From Cervus elaphus (lineage: Eukaryota; Chordata; Mammalia; Artiodactyla; Cervidae), in NCBI RefSeq assembly GCF_910594005.1, contig NC_057828.1, positions 8,072,235 to 8,136,234 on the forward strand: a DNA stretch of 64,000 nucleotides, written 5' to 3'. Positions 12,801-23,439 of this stretch are shown here, piece after piece. A program made the position numbers and the translations under genes. A model generated the notes under the pieces. That model ran no database searches and was not told the origin of the DNA. It saw nothing but the letters and a program-made list of their open reading frames with translations. The first letter of the stretch is position 1. Every line of letters begins with the position of its first letter.

Positions 12801-13096
12801 GTGAGGACTACTTATTTATAGAGTTTCTGAAAAGATGCCTCCAGTGGGACCCCTCTGCCCGCCTGACCCCGGCTCAAGCATTAAGACACCCTTGGATTAG
12901 CAAATCTGTTCCCAGACCTCTCACCATTGAAAAGGTGTCAGGCAAACGGGTAGTAAATCCTGCAAATGCTTTCCAGGGACTGGGTTCCAAGTTGCCTCCA
13001 GTTGTAGGAATAGCCAATAAGCTTAAAGCTAACTTAATGTCAGAAACCAATGGTGGTATACCTCTGTGCAGTGTATTGCCAAAACTGATTAACTAA
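3771..13096 (+). CDS. DYRK3: DYRK3, dual-specificity tyrosine-phosphorylation-regulated kinase 3; join(3771..3847,5885..5996,11522..13096)
   Basis: DYRK3 is a CMGC-group kinase that autophosphorylates a tyrosine in its activation loop and then phosphorylates Ser/Thr substrates. Family knowledge: it dissolves stress granules, couples them to mTORC1 through PRAS40, and is erythroid-enriched (alias REDK). The three exons encode 587 residues; the human form is 588 as I recall. The N-terminal low-complexity segment is about residues 1-150, followed by the DYRK-homology box (about 155-180, TAYEKLEIVNYPEIYFVGP). The kinase domain runs from about 209 to 522: glycine loop GKGSFG 216-221, catalytic Lys238 in VALKMV, HCDLKPEN with Asp335, DFG 355-357, and activation-loop YTY with Tyr367/Tyr369. 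A basic stretch (RSRRGKKRG) follows near 468. The ATG has G at -3 and +4. Phases agree: 77+112 nt makes 63 whole codons. No break is seen. Confidence 0.97.
3848..5884 (+). other. DYRK3: DYRK3 intron 1
   Basis: GTAACG donor at 3848 and TTTCAACTAG acceptor ending at 5884. It contains a degraded MIR-like segment (about 5135-5262) and an antisense L1 3' fragment (listed separately). Short open frames in 4180-4583 and elsewhere match nothing I know. Confidence 0.85.
5512..5765 (-). mobile_element. L1 LINE 3' UTR fragment, antisense
   Basis: From a T-rich start it reads as the reverse complement of a ruminant L1 3' UTR (ATTGGGATATAATTGCTTTACAATGTTGTG and onward, written here only by its first bases at about 5538). 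It ends about 120 bp before DYRK3 exon 2. The copy is diverged, so older than the one at 47909. Confidence 0.75.
5885..5996 (+). CDS. DYRK3: DYRK3 coding exon 2
   Basis: 112 nt between the AG acceptor at 5883-5884 and the consensus donor GTAAGT at 5997. It encodes LGDGVYDTFMMIDETKCPP and onward to LPRRLN, the conserved DYRK3 N-terminal segment, and ends in phase 0 after Asn63. Confidence 0.93.
7290..7497 (-). mobile_element. Bov-tA SINE, near full length
   Basis: Reverse complement of the tRNA-headed Bov-tA family. The BovB-derived tail (TTAGTCATGTCCGACTCTTT) is at the left and the tRNA-like head (CTTTACCATCTGAGCCACCA, GGGAAGCT) at the right end, 7470-7497. It lies within DYRK3 intron 2, antisense to the gene. 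Confidence 0.9.
7654..7883 (+). mobile_element. CHR-type tRNA-derived SINE
   Basis: It starts GGGCTTCCCTGGTGGACTAG and continues with the CHR-2-like body (tRNA boxes, GGTTCAATCCCTGGTCCAGG, then AAGCCCGTGTACCACGGC), ending in an A-rich AAATAAATACATT tail near 7855-7883. It is older and more diverged than the Bov-tA copies. Confidence 0.8.
9185..9345 (-). mobile_element. MIR SINE fragment
   Basis: The core-like phrase ATTATCCACATTTTACAGATGGAGAAA near 9250-9276, followed by AGGCTAAGAAACTGAG, matches the mammal-wide MIR family. Orientation is a judgement; the element is ancient and shared across mammals. Confidence 0.6.
9668..9788 (+). mobile_element. Very short 3' L1 insertion with target-site duplication
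   Basis: Only the last 97 bp of a ruminant L1 (9680-9776, including CCACTACAATATTGTAAAGT and the A-rich tail) are present. They are flanked by a perfect 12-bp duplication AAGAAAAATGTT at 9668-9679 and 9777-9788. The same tail sequence ends the L1 at 39376. Confidence 0.87.
11522..13096 (+). CDS. DYRK3: DYRK3 coding exon 3 (kinase domain), with stop
   Basis: Begins ATCACCACTGAGCATTTAAC after the CATAG acceptor and runs to TAA at 13094-13096. It encodes residues 64-587 with the whole kinase domain. The stretch ITTEHLTRDPTQRF at the exon start differs from the human version as I recall it, while the kinase domain is nearly unchanged. The tail ...CSVLPKLIN matches the family C-terminus. Confidence 0.97.
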   Translation: MTTEHLTRDPTQRFLNGGEMKVEQLFQEFGNGRADNLQSDGINDSEKCSPSASQGKSSDSLNTVKASSSSKASKMVPLTPEQALKQYKHHLTAYEKLEIVNYPEIYFVGPNAKKRHGVIGGPNNGGYDDADGSYIHVPRDHLAYRYEVLKIIGKGSFGQVARVYDHKLRQYVALKMVRNEKRFHRQAAEEIRILEHLKKQDKTGSMNIIHMLESFTFRNHVCMAFELLSIDLYELIKKNKFQGFSIQLVRKFAQSILQSLDALHKNKIIHCDLKPENILLKQHGRSATKVIDFGSSCFEYQKLYTYIQSRFYRAPEIILGSRYSTPIDIWSFGCILAELLTGQPLFPGEDEGDQLACMMELLGMPPAKLLEQSKRAKYFINSKGLPRYCSVTTQADGRAVLVGGRSRRGKKRGPPGSKDWGTALKGCEDYLFIEFLKRCLQWDPSARLTPAQALRHPWISKSVPRPLTIEKVSGKRVVNPANAFQGLGSKLPPVVGIANKLKANLMSETNGGIPLCSVLPKLIN

Positions 13097-14200
13097 TGGA
13101 TAGCGATGTGCTCAAGAGATGCATATATATGTATTTTTAATTATCTTGCAAACCTGAAAATGGAAAAAAAGCCCATTGGTGGATGTGTTTTTTGTCAATG
13201 TAGATTTTTTTTTTAATAAGGCAAAGCATTTTTATATGACTGTTAAAAGAATTCTTCACAAGGGCTAGATTACCTAACCAGCTTGTATTGGCCATCCTGG
13301 AATATATATTAAAAGACTTTTTATAGGTCAGTGCATCTTTTGTTATTATTGGCAGGCATGCATCAACTTCCGTATTAAATTTGGTTGGTTTAAATCTCTT
13401 TCTCTCAAGGTAGAAGGTATGCCAGAAAGTATATCCTGATCATTAACTTCTAGACTCCCTCAGCATCTGTTCCAGAGGGTTAATCTGGGACATAGCTGTA
13501 GTTATAGGTGAGAGCCAAAGCGAGACCTCTTGTCCCAGCCCGCTGTCCTGTGGGCTCCTGCCAGAGGGAAGGGCTCACAGTAGAATGTGGGGTCTCCTGG
13601 AGAAGTCTGCTTCCAAGTGGCTCACTTCATTTCTGTGATGGGTGGTGTTTCTATTTTATGTTGTCATTGTTTTGCTGCTGATTAGTTTCCTGGGCACTGA
13701 AAGCATTTTACAGACATCTTGTGCTGAGTTGCTCAGTCGTGTCCGACTCTGACCCCCTGGACTGTAGCCCACCAGGCTCCTCTGTCCATGGGATTCTCCA
13801 GGCAAGAACACTGGAGTGGGCTGCCATGCCCTTCTTCCGGGGATCTTCCCAACCCAGGGATTTAACCCTGGTCTCCAGATGAGCCAGGACATTAAAGGTA
13901 GCTTCAGCGTGCAGATGGCTGCTGCATCTCCATGGATTCTTTCCTCATGAAGTGATCACTGTCACGTGGAGCTGACCACAGCTCCATCACTCCACTCCTC
14001 TTTCCAGCTGTCTGCCAGCTTAACGTGCCACAGTTCTGGCCCTTTCAGTTTAAACAGAAGACTATTCCCTGGATTCAGAGCGAGCTTCGGTTATGAGAAA
14101 ATCCAAAGACTGTAATCCGTTTCATTTTTCCTTCACTTGAATATTCTATTTCTGTTCTAAGATTTAAACAGCGAGGGCTAGTAATAAAGCTCATTGCTAA
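13097..14200 (+). other. DYRK3: DYRK3 3' UTR region with candidate poly(A) signals
   Basis: Candidate signals are ATTAAA at 13308-13313, ATTAAA at 13374-13379 and the canonical AATAAA at 14183-14188. If the distal one is used, the UTR is about 1.1 kb and includes an antisense Bov-tA SINE (13722-13888). Which is used cannot be read from the sequence. Confidence 0.55.
13722..13888 (-). mobile_element. Bov-tA SINE, partly truncated
   Basis: Reverse complement Bov-tA: GTGCTGAGTTGCTCAGTCGT at the left, GGTCTCCAGATGAGCCAGGA at the right. Part of the tRNA-like head is deleted (GGTCTCC joins directly to AGATGAGCC). It sits about 630 bp past the DYRK3 stop codon. Confidence 0.87.
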
Positions 14201-16125
14201 CCAGATGCCGTCCTCAGAAGGGTGGGAAGGGACAGCAGCTAACGCACTTGCTGACTTGTTTTCTTCCCCCTGTCCTGCCTCTGCTTCTATCCTCCTCCAG
14301 AACGGGAGTCCACCTGAATGCTGTCCTGATGGGGTTCGCTGCAGAGTAGACCGTTGCTTTCTCTAACACTGTTCTCAGAATTATCCAGTTCCGTTTTAAC
14401 ATGGAATTTAGTCTCTGCAGATTCCATAAGATGGGGAGGAGGCTGGTTTTGTTGGACAACACAGAAAAAAGAAGGAACATGCCACAGGCACTTTGCTTCA
14501 GGAACTTTTGCCCTGAGCAGAAGTTTTCCTGATGGCCACAGCACAGGCTGTGAGGGTAAATGTCCGAAGCGCGGCCCCAGCCTCTTGGGTGCAAGGCCAC
14601 ATGCAGGGCAGGGTTCAGACTGAGGCCCCAGCCTCTTAAAAGGGGACATCCTGGTACTTCTGGGGCCTGAGCAACTGTATATTTAAAACCTTAGTTATTT
14701 GCCCTACCCCTGGTTTGCAGAAGGCAATGGAATATGCAAGTCCTTTGAGCCCTTTAACTCTTGCTAAACGCTCTGACTTGCAGAGAAGTTGTGTAAAACT
14801 CCTGCATTATCTAGGCAGAGCATATGTTGAAGTGGTTTTTCCAGTCGTTATCACACAGGGAGACCTGCTGTCTTCAGCAAACTGTTAAAAGGACTGAAAC
14901 CTCAAACGCGTCTGCCATGTGCTAGATTTCGATGTTTGTGTTGTTGGTGAGCTGTCTCCTTGGTCACTCAGCACTGTGTGTGACTTGGGAGAGAAGGGAG
15001 CCTGTGGTCCGATTCTGTGTATTGAACGAACCATGAAATTATGGAACCCGGGCCAAGTGACAGGGTATAGACAACCCATGACACTGTACAAATTCTAGAA
15101 AGCTCTGGGAAGGTGAATGGATGTGTTTATGCCTAAATTTGGCAGCCTAGAGAGTGACGCAGAGCAGAGTCATTCAAGTTGGCATGCCTGGCTGTTGCGG
15201 GCTACTTCAAGTTTGGGGAGAGTGGGCTGCTGGAAAACACTGTGTTTGTGCCAGATGGATTTGGAGAGGTTATGAGTGCATTTCAAGTTTGGGGATAATT
15301 GCAGTTTTTAGAAGCTGTCACACTGTGCCCCCCTTTTCCAGCCGTTGTCAGATACTGCTTGGATCCCTGCCCAGCCATAGCACTGAGTAACTGAATTGGA
15401 TCAGAGCTGATACAGCGATTCAGGCTGTGTATTACAGTCATTGGGTTGTTCTTTAGCCATTTTCGTTATTTCAATTAAATAGGTCAAGTTGGTTGACTTA
15501 TTGATTTTTAAATTGAAAAAATCAGCTGAGTTTCCAAATTGTTACTGACGCAGTACAGAGCTGGGTTTTGTTTTATTTGTTTGTTTTATTTCATTCCTAA
15601 AATCATGGTTTTCTTTCAACATGGAAAACTGACCTGTCAGCTAATGCCTGCTCACCTTATTAGACCCCATCCCACCTTCTGCTGCCACAGTGATTGATCT
15701 GTCTGTGATTGCTGTCACGATTTCTCCCTTGTTACAGTGCAAGCTGCGAACAGGCACGCCCGTTCATCGTGAGGCTCTGAGTTAACCGGTCGTGATGCTC
15801 CTGAGCGTGTGCACGTGCTGGGGCTGTTTTCCTCCGTGCACCAGAAGTGTGCTCACCTCGTACCTTCTTTCAAATTGACCTACACAGTGAACCTCTGACC
15901 CCTTCTTTTTGAGAGAGGATAATTAGAGAAGGGTTATGTGAGGCCACCTTTTTCTGATCCAATATTTGACATTTGATGATAATGAAAAAATGCAACCATA
16001 ACCTAACTATGATACAAAGATTCTACTTCTGTCCCATAAGGGCTCCATGAACGAAGAGAGAGTCTAGCCTGGATCTCCTTTCCTGGAGGAAATTGATTAT
16101 GACCATACTAGCATGCTTTATCCCA
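14201..16125. other. Intergenic stretch, no gene seen
   Basis: Mostly unique sequence between DYRK3 and the next L1. Open frames at 14214-14649 (both strands) and 14885-15390 are short, overlap each other, and resemble no protein I know. Confidence 0.6.
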
Positions 16126-16768
16126 AGGTGTTTTTGTTTTTGAGTTTTTTTTCATTTTAATTAGGGGATAATTACTTTATGATATTGTGATGGTTTCCAC
16201 CGTACATCAGTTTTAATCAGCCACAGGTATACATGTGTCCCCCTCATCCTGAGCCCCCCTCCCACCTCCCTCCCCGCCCCACCTCTCTGGGTTCTCCCGG
16301 AGGGGCTGTGGGTGCCCTGCTTCATGCACCCAACTTGCCCGCGTCATCTGATCTACATACGGTAATGTACATGTTTCAGTGCTTTTCCCGCAAATCATCC
16401 CACCCTCACCTTCCTCTACTGAGTCCAAGAGTCTGTTCGTTACATCTGTGTCTCCTTTGTTGCCCCGCGTGTAGGATCATTGGTACCATCTTTATAATTC
16501 CACATATATGCATTAATGTACAGTGTTTGTCTTTCTCTTTCTGACTTACTTCACTCTGTATAATAGACTCCAGGTTCATCCACTTTATTAAAACTGATTC
16601 AACTGCGTTCCTTTTATAGCTGAGTCATATTCCATTGTGTATATGGAAGCTTCCTTATCCATTCATCTGCCTTTGGACATCTACGTTGCTTCCATTTCCT
16701 AGCTATTGTAAATAGTGCTGTGGTGAACATTGGGGTACACGTGTCTTTCAGTTATTCCTAGGTGTTTT
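16126..16768 (-). mobile_element. 5'-truncated L1 LINE, antisense, with target-site duplication
   Basis: A 625-bp L1 3' end in reverse orientation (16135-16759), starting with a T-rich tail and the reversed 3' UTR (ATTACTTTATGATATTGTGA, then CCACCGTACATCAG), and reaching into the ORF2 end (GAATAT... reversed as ATTCCATTGTGTATATGG near 16630). It is flanked by AGGTGTTTT at 16126-16134 and 16760-16768. Confidence 0.85.
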
Positions 16769-19399
16769 AAGGGGAGTTGGGACAGACAGGTTAGCTAACT
16801 AATGTCATTATATTTTAGTTTTCATGACACTGAGTTTTTAAGAATGGGGTTTATTACATGATCAAAAAACTGAACAAAAGATGAAAAATTTAACTGTGAA
16901 ACAATCTGTAGCAGCTGGTCATGTTGAAACTTTCTGTTTTGCTTAATTCCTAACTAGACATAAGTAAAGTTAAATGCTGTATTTTAGGTAGCAGGTGATA
17001 CATGGTTCTAAGCTTTCCTGACTAACAAGAGTACGCCTACTGCTTTAGTGAATCATGGAAAATTCTTTCTCATTTATTTTTAAGGATTTCTCTTGCATCT
17101 GTCATTCAGCATCACAAACACGGAAGTTGGCAGGGTGACAGTGATTGTTCCAGACTGCATCTGAATGCTTTTCTTCTCCTCTGAGAATGAAGGATAGGTA
17201 CTTATCCCTTGAATTAGGTGGAACTGCCAGAACGCGTTTCCCTCCGTTTCTTCAGTCTCGCCGGAGGTGACCAGGCTGTAGAACTCCACAGCTTACTATG
17301 CACAGAGCAACTGCAGTCACTCACCCACAACGTGAGCAAGCTGGAGCCTTCCGAACAAGGAGAGATGAGGCCAGGGACCGGCAAGTCAAGGAAGCGCTTC
17401 CTCTGCCAGGGATCAGCCCCTCGGTTTGCAGTATTCTTAATCTCTTCAGCGTGTCCCACTTTCACCTTCAACCTGTTCTTCCTAAAGCCCACGATTTTAC
17501 AAGAATTTACTTCCATACCTGATCTCCAACCAGAATGTGATCAGGGGTAATCCTTTCAGGTGTGTCAAATTGTGCCTACTATTTCAGTGAGAGAAGTTTT
17601 TAAGCAAACCCATCCATGTAAGGACTAAAAGCTCTGGTTGCTGAGGGCCATTTTCCCTGAGATAAGCCAGAGCTACAAATATACCGTCTAGCCTTTGAAA
17701 GAAAGGATACAATTCTTAATATAGCTCACCAACCACTAAGTCAAGCCCAGGCTCTCATAATTTTTTCTATAACAGGAGAAGTCTGCCTGCCTGCCTGTTG
17801 ACGCAAAAGACTCTCATCTCTTACGCTACCGCACAAATAAATTAAAAAGAAAGGGCTCCCCTAAATCAGGCCAGATGGTGACCTGTGGCTATTTCAGCTC
17901 AGGATGTCAGTGTCTGAAGCATCAGGTTTGAATCATTTGGTATCATGGGATTTGATCACTGTTCACTTGAATCTGCTGACTCGCTTCCTCTGGAAAGCGT
18001 AGTTTGGCATGGATGAGTCAGTGGTTTTTTGTTTTTTTCCTTAGGGTGTTTGTTTTTTAAAAAAATAAAAATTGCTTTGAGAATTTTTCAGCATCTCATG
18101 ATGGTTTCAGACCAAGGCTGACAACTTCCCCAGGAGACCATGAGTGCCATCCTCTGAAGTGTTCCCAATATAATGGGTAAGTATCCGTCATGGAGTTCTT
18201 AGGGCTGCAGGTACAGTCTCTCTTAACTTGGTGATAATGATGGAGAAAGAAAATGCTCGAAAAAGAAAATACTGAGATGAGAAAGGCAGTGGTGTCGAAC
18301 ACAGCCTTGTAGGGAGGCGGCCTGCACCATCCTTTGAGTTCTCCAGAGCGGCCTCCATGAGCTCTGGCACTGTTGTAGAGAGGGAGCTGGGGAAGCAGGT
18401 GTGGGCTTAGGGATGCCCGTCTTCAGGGAGCCCTAACTAGCAGCTTTCCTGTCAGGAGTTACCACATATACCCTCCTGGGGCCCACGCTTGGCCTAAGGG
18501 TGAAGTCTGGCGAGCAGCTTAAGGAATGCAGCTTATTTGGGAAGTTTTGGTGTTTTTTGCCTACGGGTAACAGCGCTTACAGGAACAGAGCAAATGGAAA
18601 GAATGCTCTTAGGGTCCCTCAGGCACCTTAGCTGCCGCCTGCTTCTTGGCTGGCCCTGGGCCCCTACTGCCCCGGCAACAGGAGCTAAGCAGACACGGGG
18701 AAGAACTGCCTTCGGTCACCCTTGAATTTTCCCCGAGTTTTTGAGTTCCCCCTTCTTGCCCTGGCCTACAGCTAGAAAAGGCCCTTCCCATACTCAGATG
18801 AAGCAGCTGCATGTTAGAAAAACTAACTTCATCTGGAGAAACTACAGGCCAGGGGGGAGTTAAAAGGATACCAGCCTTCACCATAGCGGTTCAGCTTTGA
18901 CACAGTGTACCCCAAGCCAGGACATGCCCATGGTTTTTTGTTCCATTTAAGGTAAAAGCTATCCGAACTTGGAAAAGGCAATGACATGACAATAGGAGCT
19001 CAAGGTGTTGCCCTCCAACATCCAGGAAGGCGTTCCAGTCCAGCGGCAGAAACGGGGAGCGACTGCAGTGGCCAGGGCTGATCCTGCCCTCCCTGGAGCA
19101 GGAGCCCAGCACACCCCGCTGTTTACAGAGGCGGCCCAGCCCTGCCTCGCTCCTGATGGCACCCGGTGGGAACCAGGGGAGAGAATTCTTCATCCTGCCT
19201 TGGGTGGAGCCCTGGCCCGAACCAAGCTCACCTCTGCCCTTCTGAAGCCCTCTGTACAGGCCTTGTTTGGTGCACTTGTTCTCTCCACAGTGACTTACTG
19301 AGCAACTGCTGTGTGTGGGGAAAAAAGAAAAACACTCTAGCGGCATTCCTCAGGAATGAAATGCACTGGCAGGACCACAGACCGTTTGTTCAGAATTTT
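16769..19399. other. Intergenic stretch, no gene seen
   Basis: Unique non-coding sequence. Open frames on both strands at 17080-17550 and 18891-19346 give low-complexity or unfamiliar peptides, and neither strand is favoured. An A/T-rich run lies at 18030-18070. Confidence 0.55.
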
Positions 19400-19421
19400 A
19401 AAAAGCCAGACAGTGGTGCTC

Positions 19422-19472
<51 letters not shown>

Positions 19473-19548
19473 GGCCCCTGCGCAAGGATGACACGCAAAT
19501 TCGTGAAGCGTTCCATATTTTAAAAAAAAAAAAAAAAGCCAGACAGTG
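19400..19548 (+). pseudogene. RNU6: U6 snRNA retrocopy (full-length U6 with A-tail and target-site duplications)
   Basis: Positions 19416-19521 read as a complete 106-nt U6 snRNA, from GTGCTCGCTTCGGCAGCAC to CGTTCCATATTTT, with ACAGAGA at about 19456 and no difference from the mammalian sequence that I can recall. It is followed by 16 A residues (19522-19537). AAAAAGCCAGACAGTG stands directly before U6 (19400-19415) and is repeated at 19533-19548. The site TTTT/AAAAA fits the L1 endonuclease. So it was copied by reverse transcription rather than inherited as a transcribed U6 locus: I see no TATA box near -30 and no proximal sequence element near -60. Its perfect sequence means it is recent, or that a functional copy cannot be ruled out by sequence alone. 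Confidence 0.93.
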
Positions 19549-22500
19549 GGGTTAGAACATGAACGCTACACTACACTCCGTTCTGGTTTCAAACCTTCAA
19601 GTGGATGGGGCGGGAAGGGGAGAGAGTTTCAGAAGAGAGTGCTCTGAGTCTGTCAAGGGTTGGAGCCTCCTGAGCTGAAAGCGGAGCAGGAAATAGGGTG
19701 AAGAAAGGTGTAGAGACAAGCTATCCAGTTGCCACGTGGCTCTCACTTCCCTCCGTTTCTGACCTGATGAGATGGGGTCACCCTTGGAGGCTCTCCAGCA
19801 TGATTTCAGGCGGGGATATGACTCTTGCCATTCCCTCCTCAACCATCTGAAGCTACCCCAGGGGAGGAGGAAATGGCAGGCTCATCTCTTCCCTCTCGCG
19901 CCTTGATTTCCCTTGACAACAAACTGGCTTGTGAGCTGGCTTGCATTGCTGCTTTCTCCAGTTGCTAAATCCACATTGTTTATTCCTGTCCCATCATCAA
20001 ACCCTGTCTGAGCCTAAGACCGAAGTGAATAGTGGGATGGACTCAGGGACTTCAGCCCTGAGATCCTTCCCTGCAGTTTCCGATCGGCGGTCCCACACAG
20101 ACCCTGGGCGGTCCCCAGCAAACCCTCTTCTCCAGGAGTCCCTTTTCTCTCCTTGGAACCCAGAGTCACTCTCTGCTTTAAAACCTCAGGCAGATTTCCA
20201 GGCAGAGCGGCTCCAGACCTCTCTGGGAGACCGCAGATGCTTCCCCTCGACCTTGCTAAAATAAGGCCCCGGGGCTTCCGCGGTGCGTCTTCCTGCAGGG
20301 ACAGCTGTTTCCCAGCTGCTGTGTCGCCCCTGCCGCCCTTGTTACCTCAACCCGGCAGCTGCCTTTCAGAGAGAGAGTGATCCCTCTGCCCTTGATGGAT
20401 TCCCAGTCTTCAGTGCTACTGTATCCAGAGGAAGGAGGCGCAGCTTTAGCTGGGAAAGCGTGGGTGGGGCTGAGATCTCCTGATCACAGAGCCGCAGTCT
20501 GTAAAGTCAGAAGCTGGGCTGGACACCAGGGTCCCTGGAGCTCCGGGGCTCTGGGGGTGCCCTCTTTTGCTCCCAGGGGCTCCCCCAGCGGGCACCAGAC
20601 TCCATCTCCCACTTTCTCTGCCTGCCTCCCTTCTCTCAGTAAAGGAATGTGCCGGGCACTGTGCTGGACAGCTCATACAGGAATGAGACCTGTATCCTCG
20701 CTCTCAAATTCTCTGAGAAGTTAAACTCGGGTGAGGAACTGGCATACAGTGGGATGCATGGGATGCCAGACACAATAAGCGCCTAGGAGTCTCTCCCAGC
20801 ACCCCGCTCCCAAGACGAAAGGTGAGGGGGAGAAGTCCGCGGAGGATTTTTGTGGTGACTGCCCCCGTCCATCACGAGCTCTGACCATCCTGCCCCTGAC
20901 CGCCCCCTGTCTACTGTGCCTCCTTGCCTCAGCGATCATGGGTGACTGGGGCCCAGGCTATTCCCACCTGAAGATGTGGGAGACTGAGGCCCAGATTGGA
21001 CAGAGCAAATCCATACCCTGGTTCCTTTGCTTAGTAGCAGAGCCAGGGTTTGGAGCCAGACTCTGCACCGCTACTAGCAAACAACCGTGTCCATTCAACA
21101 CCCACCTCCAGGCAGTGTTTACACTGCGCTCCCAGCAACCCTCCTTCCCCTGGCCCCCATCCAGCTCCCCAAAGGTGCCAAAGTGGGTGGGGGGGTGGGT
21201 TATTTTTACCAGCAGGGTTGGGAAAGGGGCAAAGGCTGAGGCCGGGGCAATTCAGTGGCGCCAGCTGAGGCTTAAATACAGGACAAAGCTCCACCCTGCC
21301 AACTCTGCCTGAGGACAACCCAGCAGGAAATCAGCAGCCTGTGGGCCCGGCCTGAGGGCTGGCCTGCGTCTGTCTGCCTGGAGGAAAGCCAGTCACATGA
21401 GCCAAAGCTGGTTAAAAAGAGCTCGGTCATCTCCCGGCTCCAGTGTCTCTGCTGGCGTGGGGAGCCGTGTGGGTGGGGGTGCCAGCTCCTCTTCGTGGGG
21501 CCTGGAGCCCAGGGAGGCGCAGGGGGAAGGGGCAACTCGGGCCACAGACAGAGCCAGCTGGTGGGACCCAACCCCAGGCAAATCCATCAGTCCCGCGTCC
21601 TGGCCCTGGGACCGTCCTGGCCCTGGGACCGTCCTGGCCCTGGGACAGGGTGACAGGTCTGGTGAGAACTGAAGGGAGGAGAGCTTGGCCCCAGGTCCCT
21701 GGTGAAGCCAAGGGCCAGACCGTTGTCTGCCCCTCCGGCAGTGTGTGTGTATCCCAGCCCCGCACAGTGTATCATTTCCTTCCGTGGCCTTGGTTCCTTC
21801 CCCTCCACCCCCCAGCTCCACCCCCCTTCTCCCACCCTCCCAAGCCCATGGCTGCACCTCCCCAGGCCTCAGTTTCCCCCCAGGCTGCGTGTGGATCTGG
21901 CTGTCAGCGCCCTCCAGGCAAACTAGGGCAGCACACAAGCCTCCCAGGAGAAAGAGTGTAACTCTGGAACCAGTCTTTTCACTGAACTAGGTGAAATGAT
22001 TCAGCAAGCTCAGGACCTCTTTGTTCAGATCTGAGCTCCCTGAGACGTTGGGGAACCTTGAGCCAAGGGACTCCTTTGCTTAGATCCTGCTGGGGAGACA
22101 AACACCTTGGGTGGCATGGTTGGAAGCCTGCAGCCTCACTGCAGTGGGGGCTGGATAGCAGCCTGGGGGTCACGAGGAGACAGAACTTGCTCTCTGCAGG
22201 GTGGGGAGGCCAAGGGAACAGCCTGAGCAGGCTGATGGATGGCTTGGGGTGGGAAGGCAGCTCTCACTGAACAGCTCTGGAGGTTATTACCGACTAGATG
22301 GTTGATTGTTCAATGGGGAGATTGGGACCCCTGAACTCCACACCAAAATACTCCAAGTTTATGAATCTCACTGGTCCAGAAAAACAGTGGACATATAAGA
22401 AGGGAACATGATCATTTGAGATCTCAAGAACTTTTCTAGAACTCCAAACTCCATGGAGATTCCTGCTGAGGTTGGGGGTCGAATGCCCCCTTTCTCTGAC

Positions 22501-23439
22501 TGGAAAATTTATGAAATCAGTGGGGGATTGGGACATACGCAGAAACAGCTAAGTTCCTGTAGTTATGACATTTGCTTCTGAGCCAACTGCAGGCACCAGC
22601 GTAGAGTGGGCATCTGAAGAACACTGACCGGTGGCAGCTAGACATGAGGGTGATAAAGGTTCCCGGGGATGCTGGGCTCAATCCCCACTCAAGACAGAAG
22701 CTGCGGAGAGTGTGAGGTAGAGGCCACTTGCAAAACGTGGACACGCTTATAGAGAACTGTTGAGGGACAGAGAAGCACACAAGCCATAGCCTCACAGCCA
22801 AGAGAGCCGTGGAGACCTGGACGAGGCTGCAGGAGAAGCCGCGCCGGAGGAGGCCCTCGGTGGAGCTAGACGGCCTGCTGCCCTCTGACCAACCAAGGGG
22901 ACAGACATGCTGGCTCCCCTCACCAAACCTCCCTGAAAGCCAGAGGCGCAGAGCACAGCCGAGAAGGCTGAGGAGGGCCAGCGGGGAGGTTAGCAACAAC
23001 AGTCTCCATGATGCTCAGCAGGCAGCTTCATCAGCGTTAATCAACAGTTTTGGAGCATAAAACTGTGCTATCCACCGAGGGGGAAACTGTGAGAACCTGG
23101 ACACCTGTGGAGGCCAGGGCAGAAGTGTTCAGAGAAGCCTTCCTGGAGGAGGTGGGAATGTGAGAAGGGGCTCAGAGGACTGGTAAGATGAGGCTGGGAG
23201 AGCTTTCCTTCCAGTAGCAGGATGCCACTTTGCAATTGGATCCGCCCCAACGTTCAGACCTTCCCTCCCTGACACTTTACGACCTAGCCAGGGCCAAAGA
23301 CACCCATCTGACTAGGCTGAGTCCACATATTACTCCCCTGGGAAGGATCAACTTTCCAAACTGCCTATTTTCCCCCTGGGGTCTCTGGTTTCTCCACCTC
23401 CAAGAGGGATGTCCTAATTCGTCAAGCAATTCATCAGTA
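19549..23439. other. Intergenic stretch, GC-richer, no gene seen
   Basis: A unique, GC-richer block with several overlapping open frames on both strands (for example 20377-20724, 21393-21961, 22517-22999). They shadow each other and encode Pro/Ser-rich peptides without recognisable domains. MIR/L2-like scraps occur near 20635-20710 and 20980-21090. Confidence 0.5.
21597..21647. repeat. Three-copy 17-bp tandem repeat
   Basis: GTCCTGGCCCTGGGACC is repeated at 21597-21613 and 21614-21630, with a third copy at 21631-21647 that differs only in its last base. It is a small, nearly perfect minisatellite, likely variable in length between animals. Confidence 0.9.

Noticed and set aside
19416..19521. 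A functional U6 snRNA gene
   Set aside because: A-tail, target-site duplications and lack of a visible Pol III upstream promoter point to a retrocopy.
21393..21961. Pair of 170-180 codon frames on opposite strands
   Set aside because: Both cover the 17-bp tandem repeat and GC-rich flanks; neither resembles a protein.
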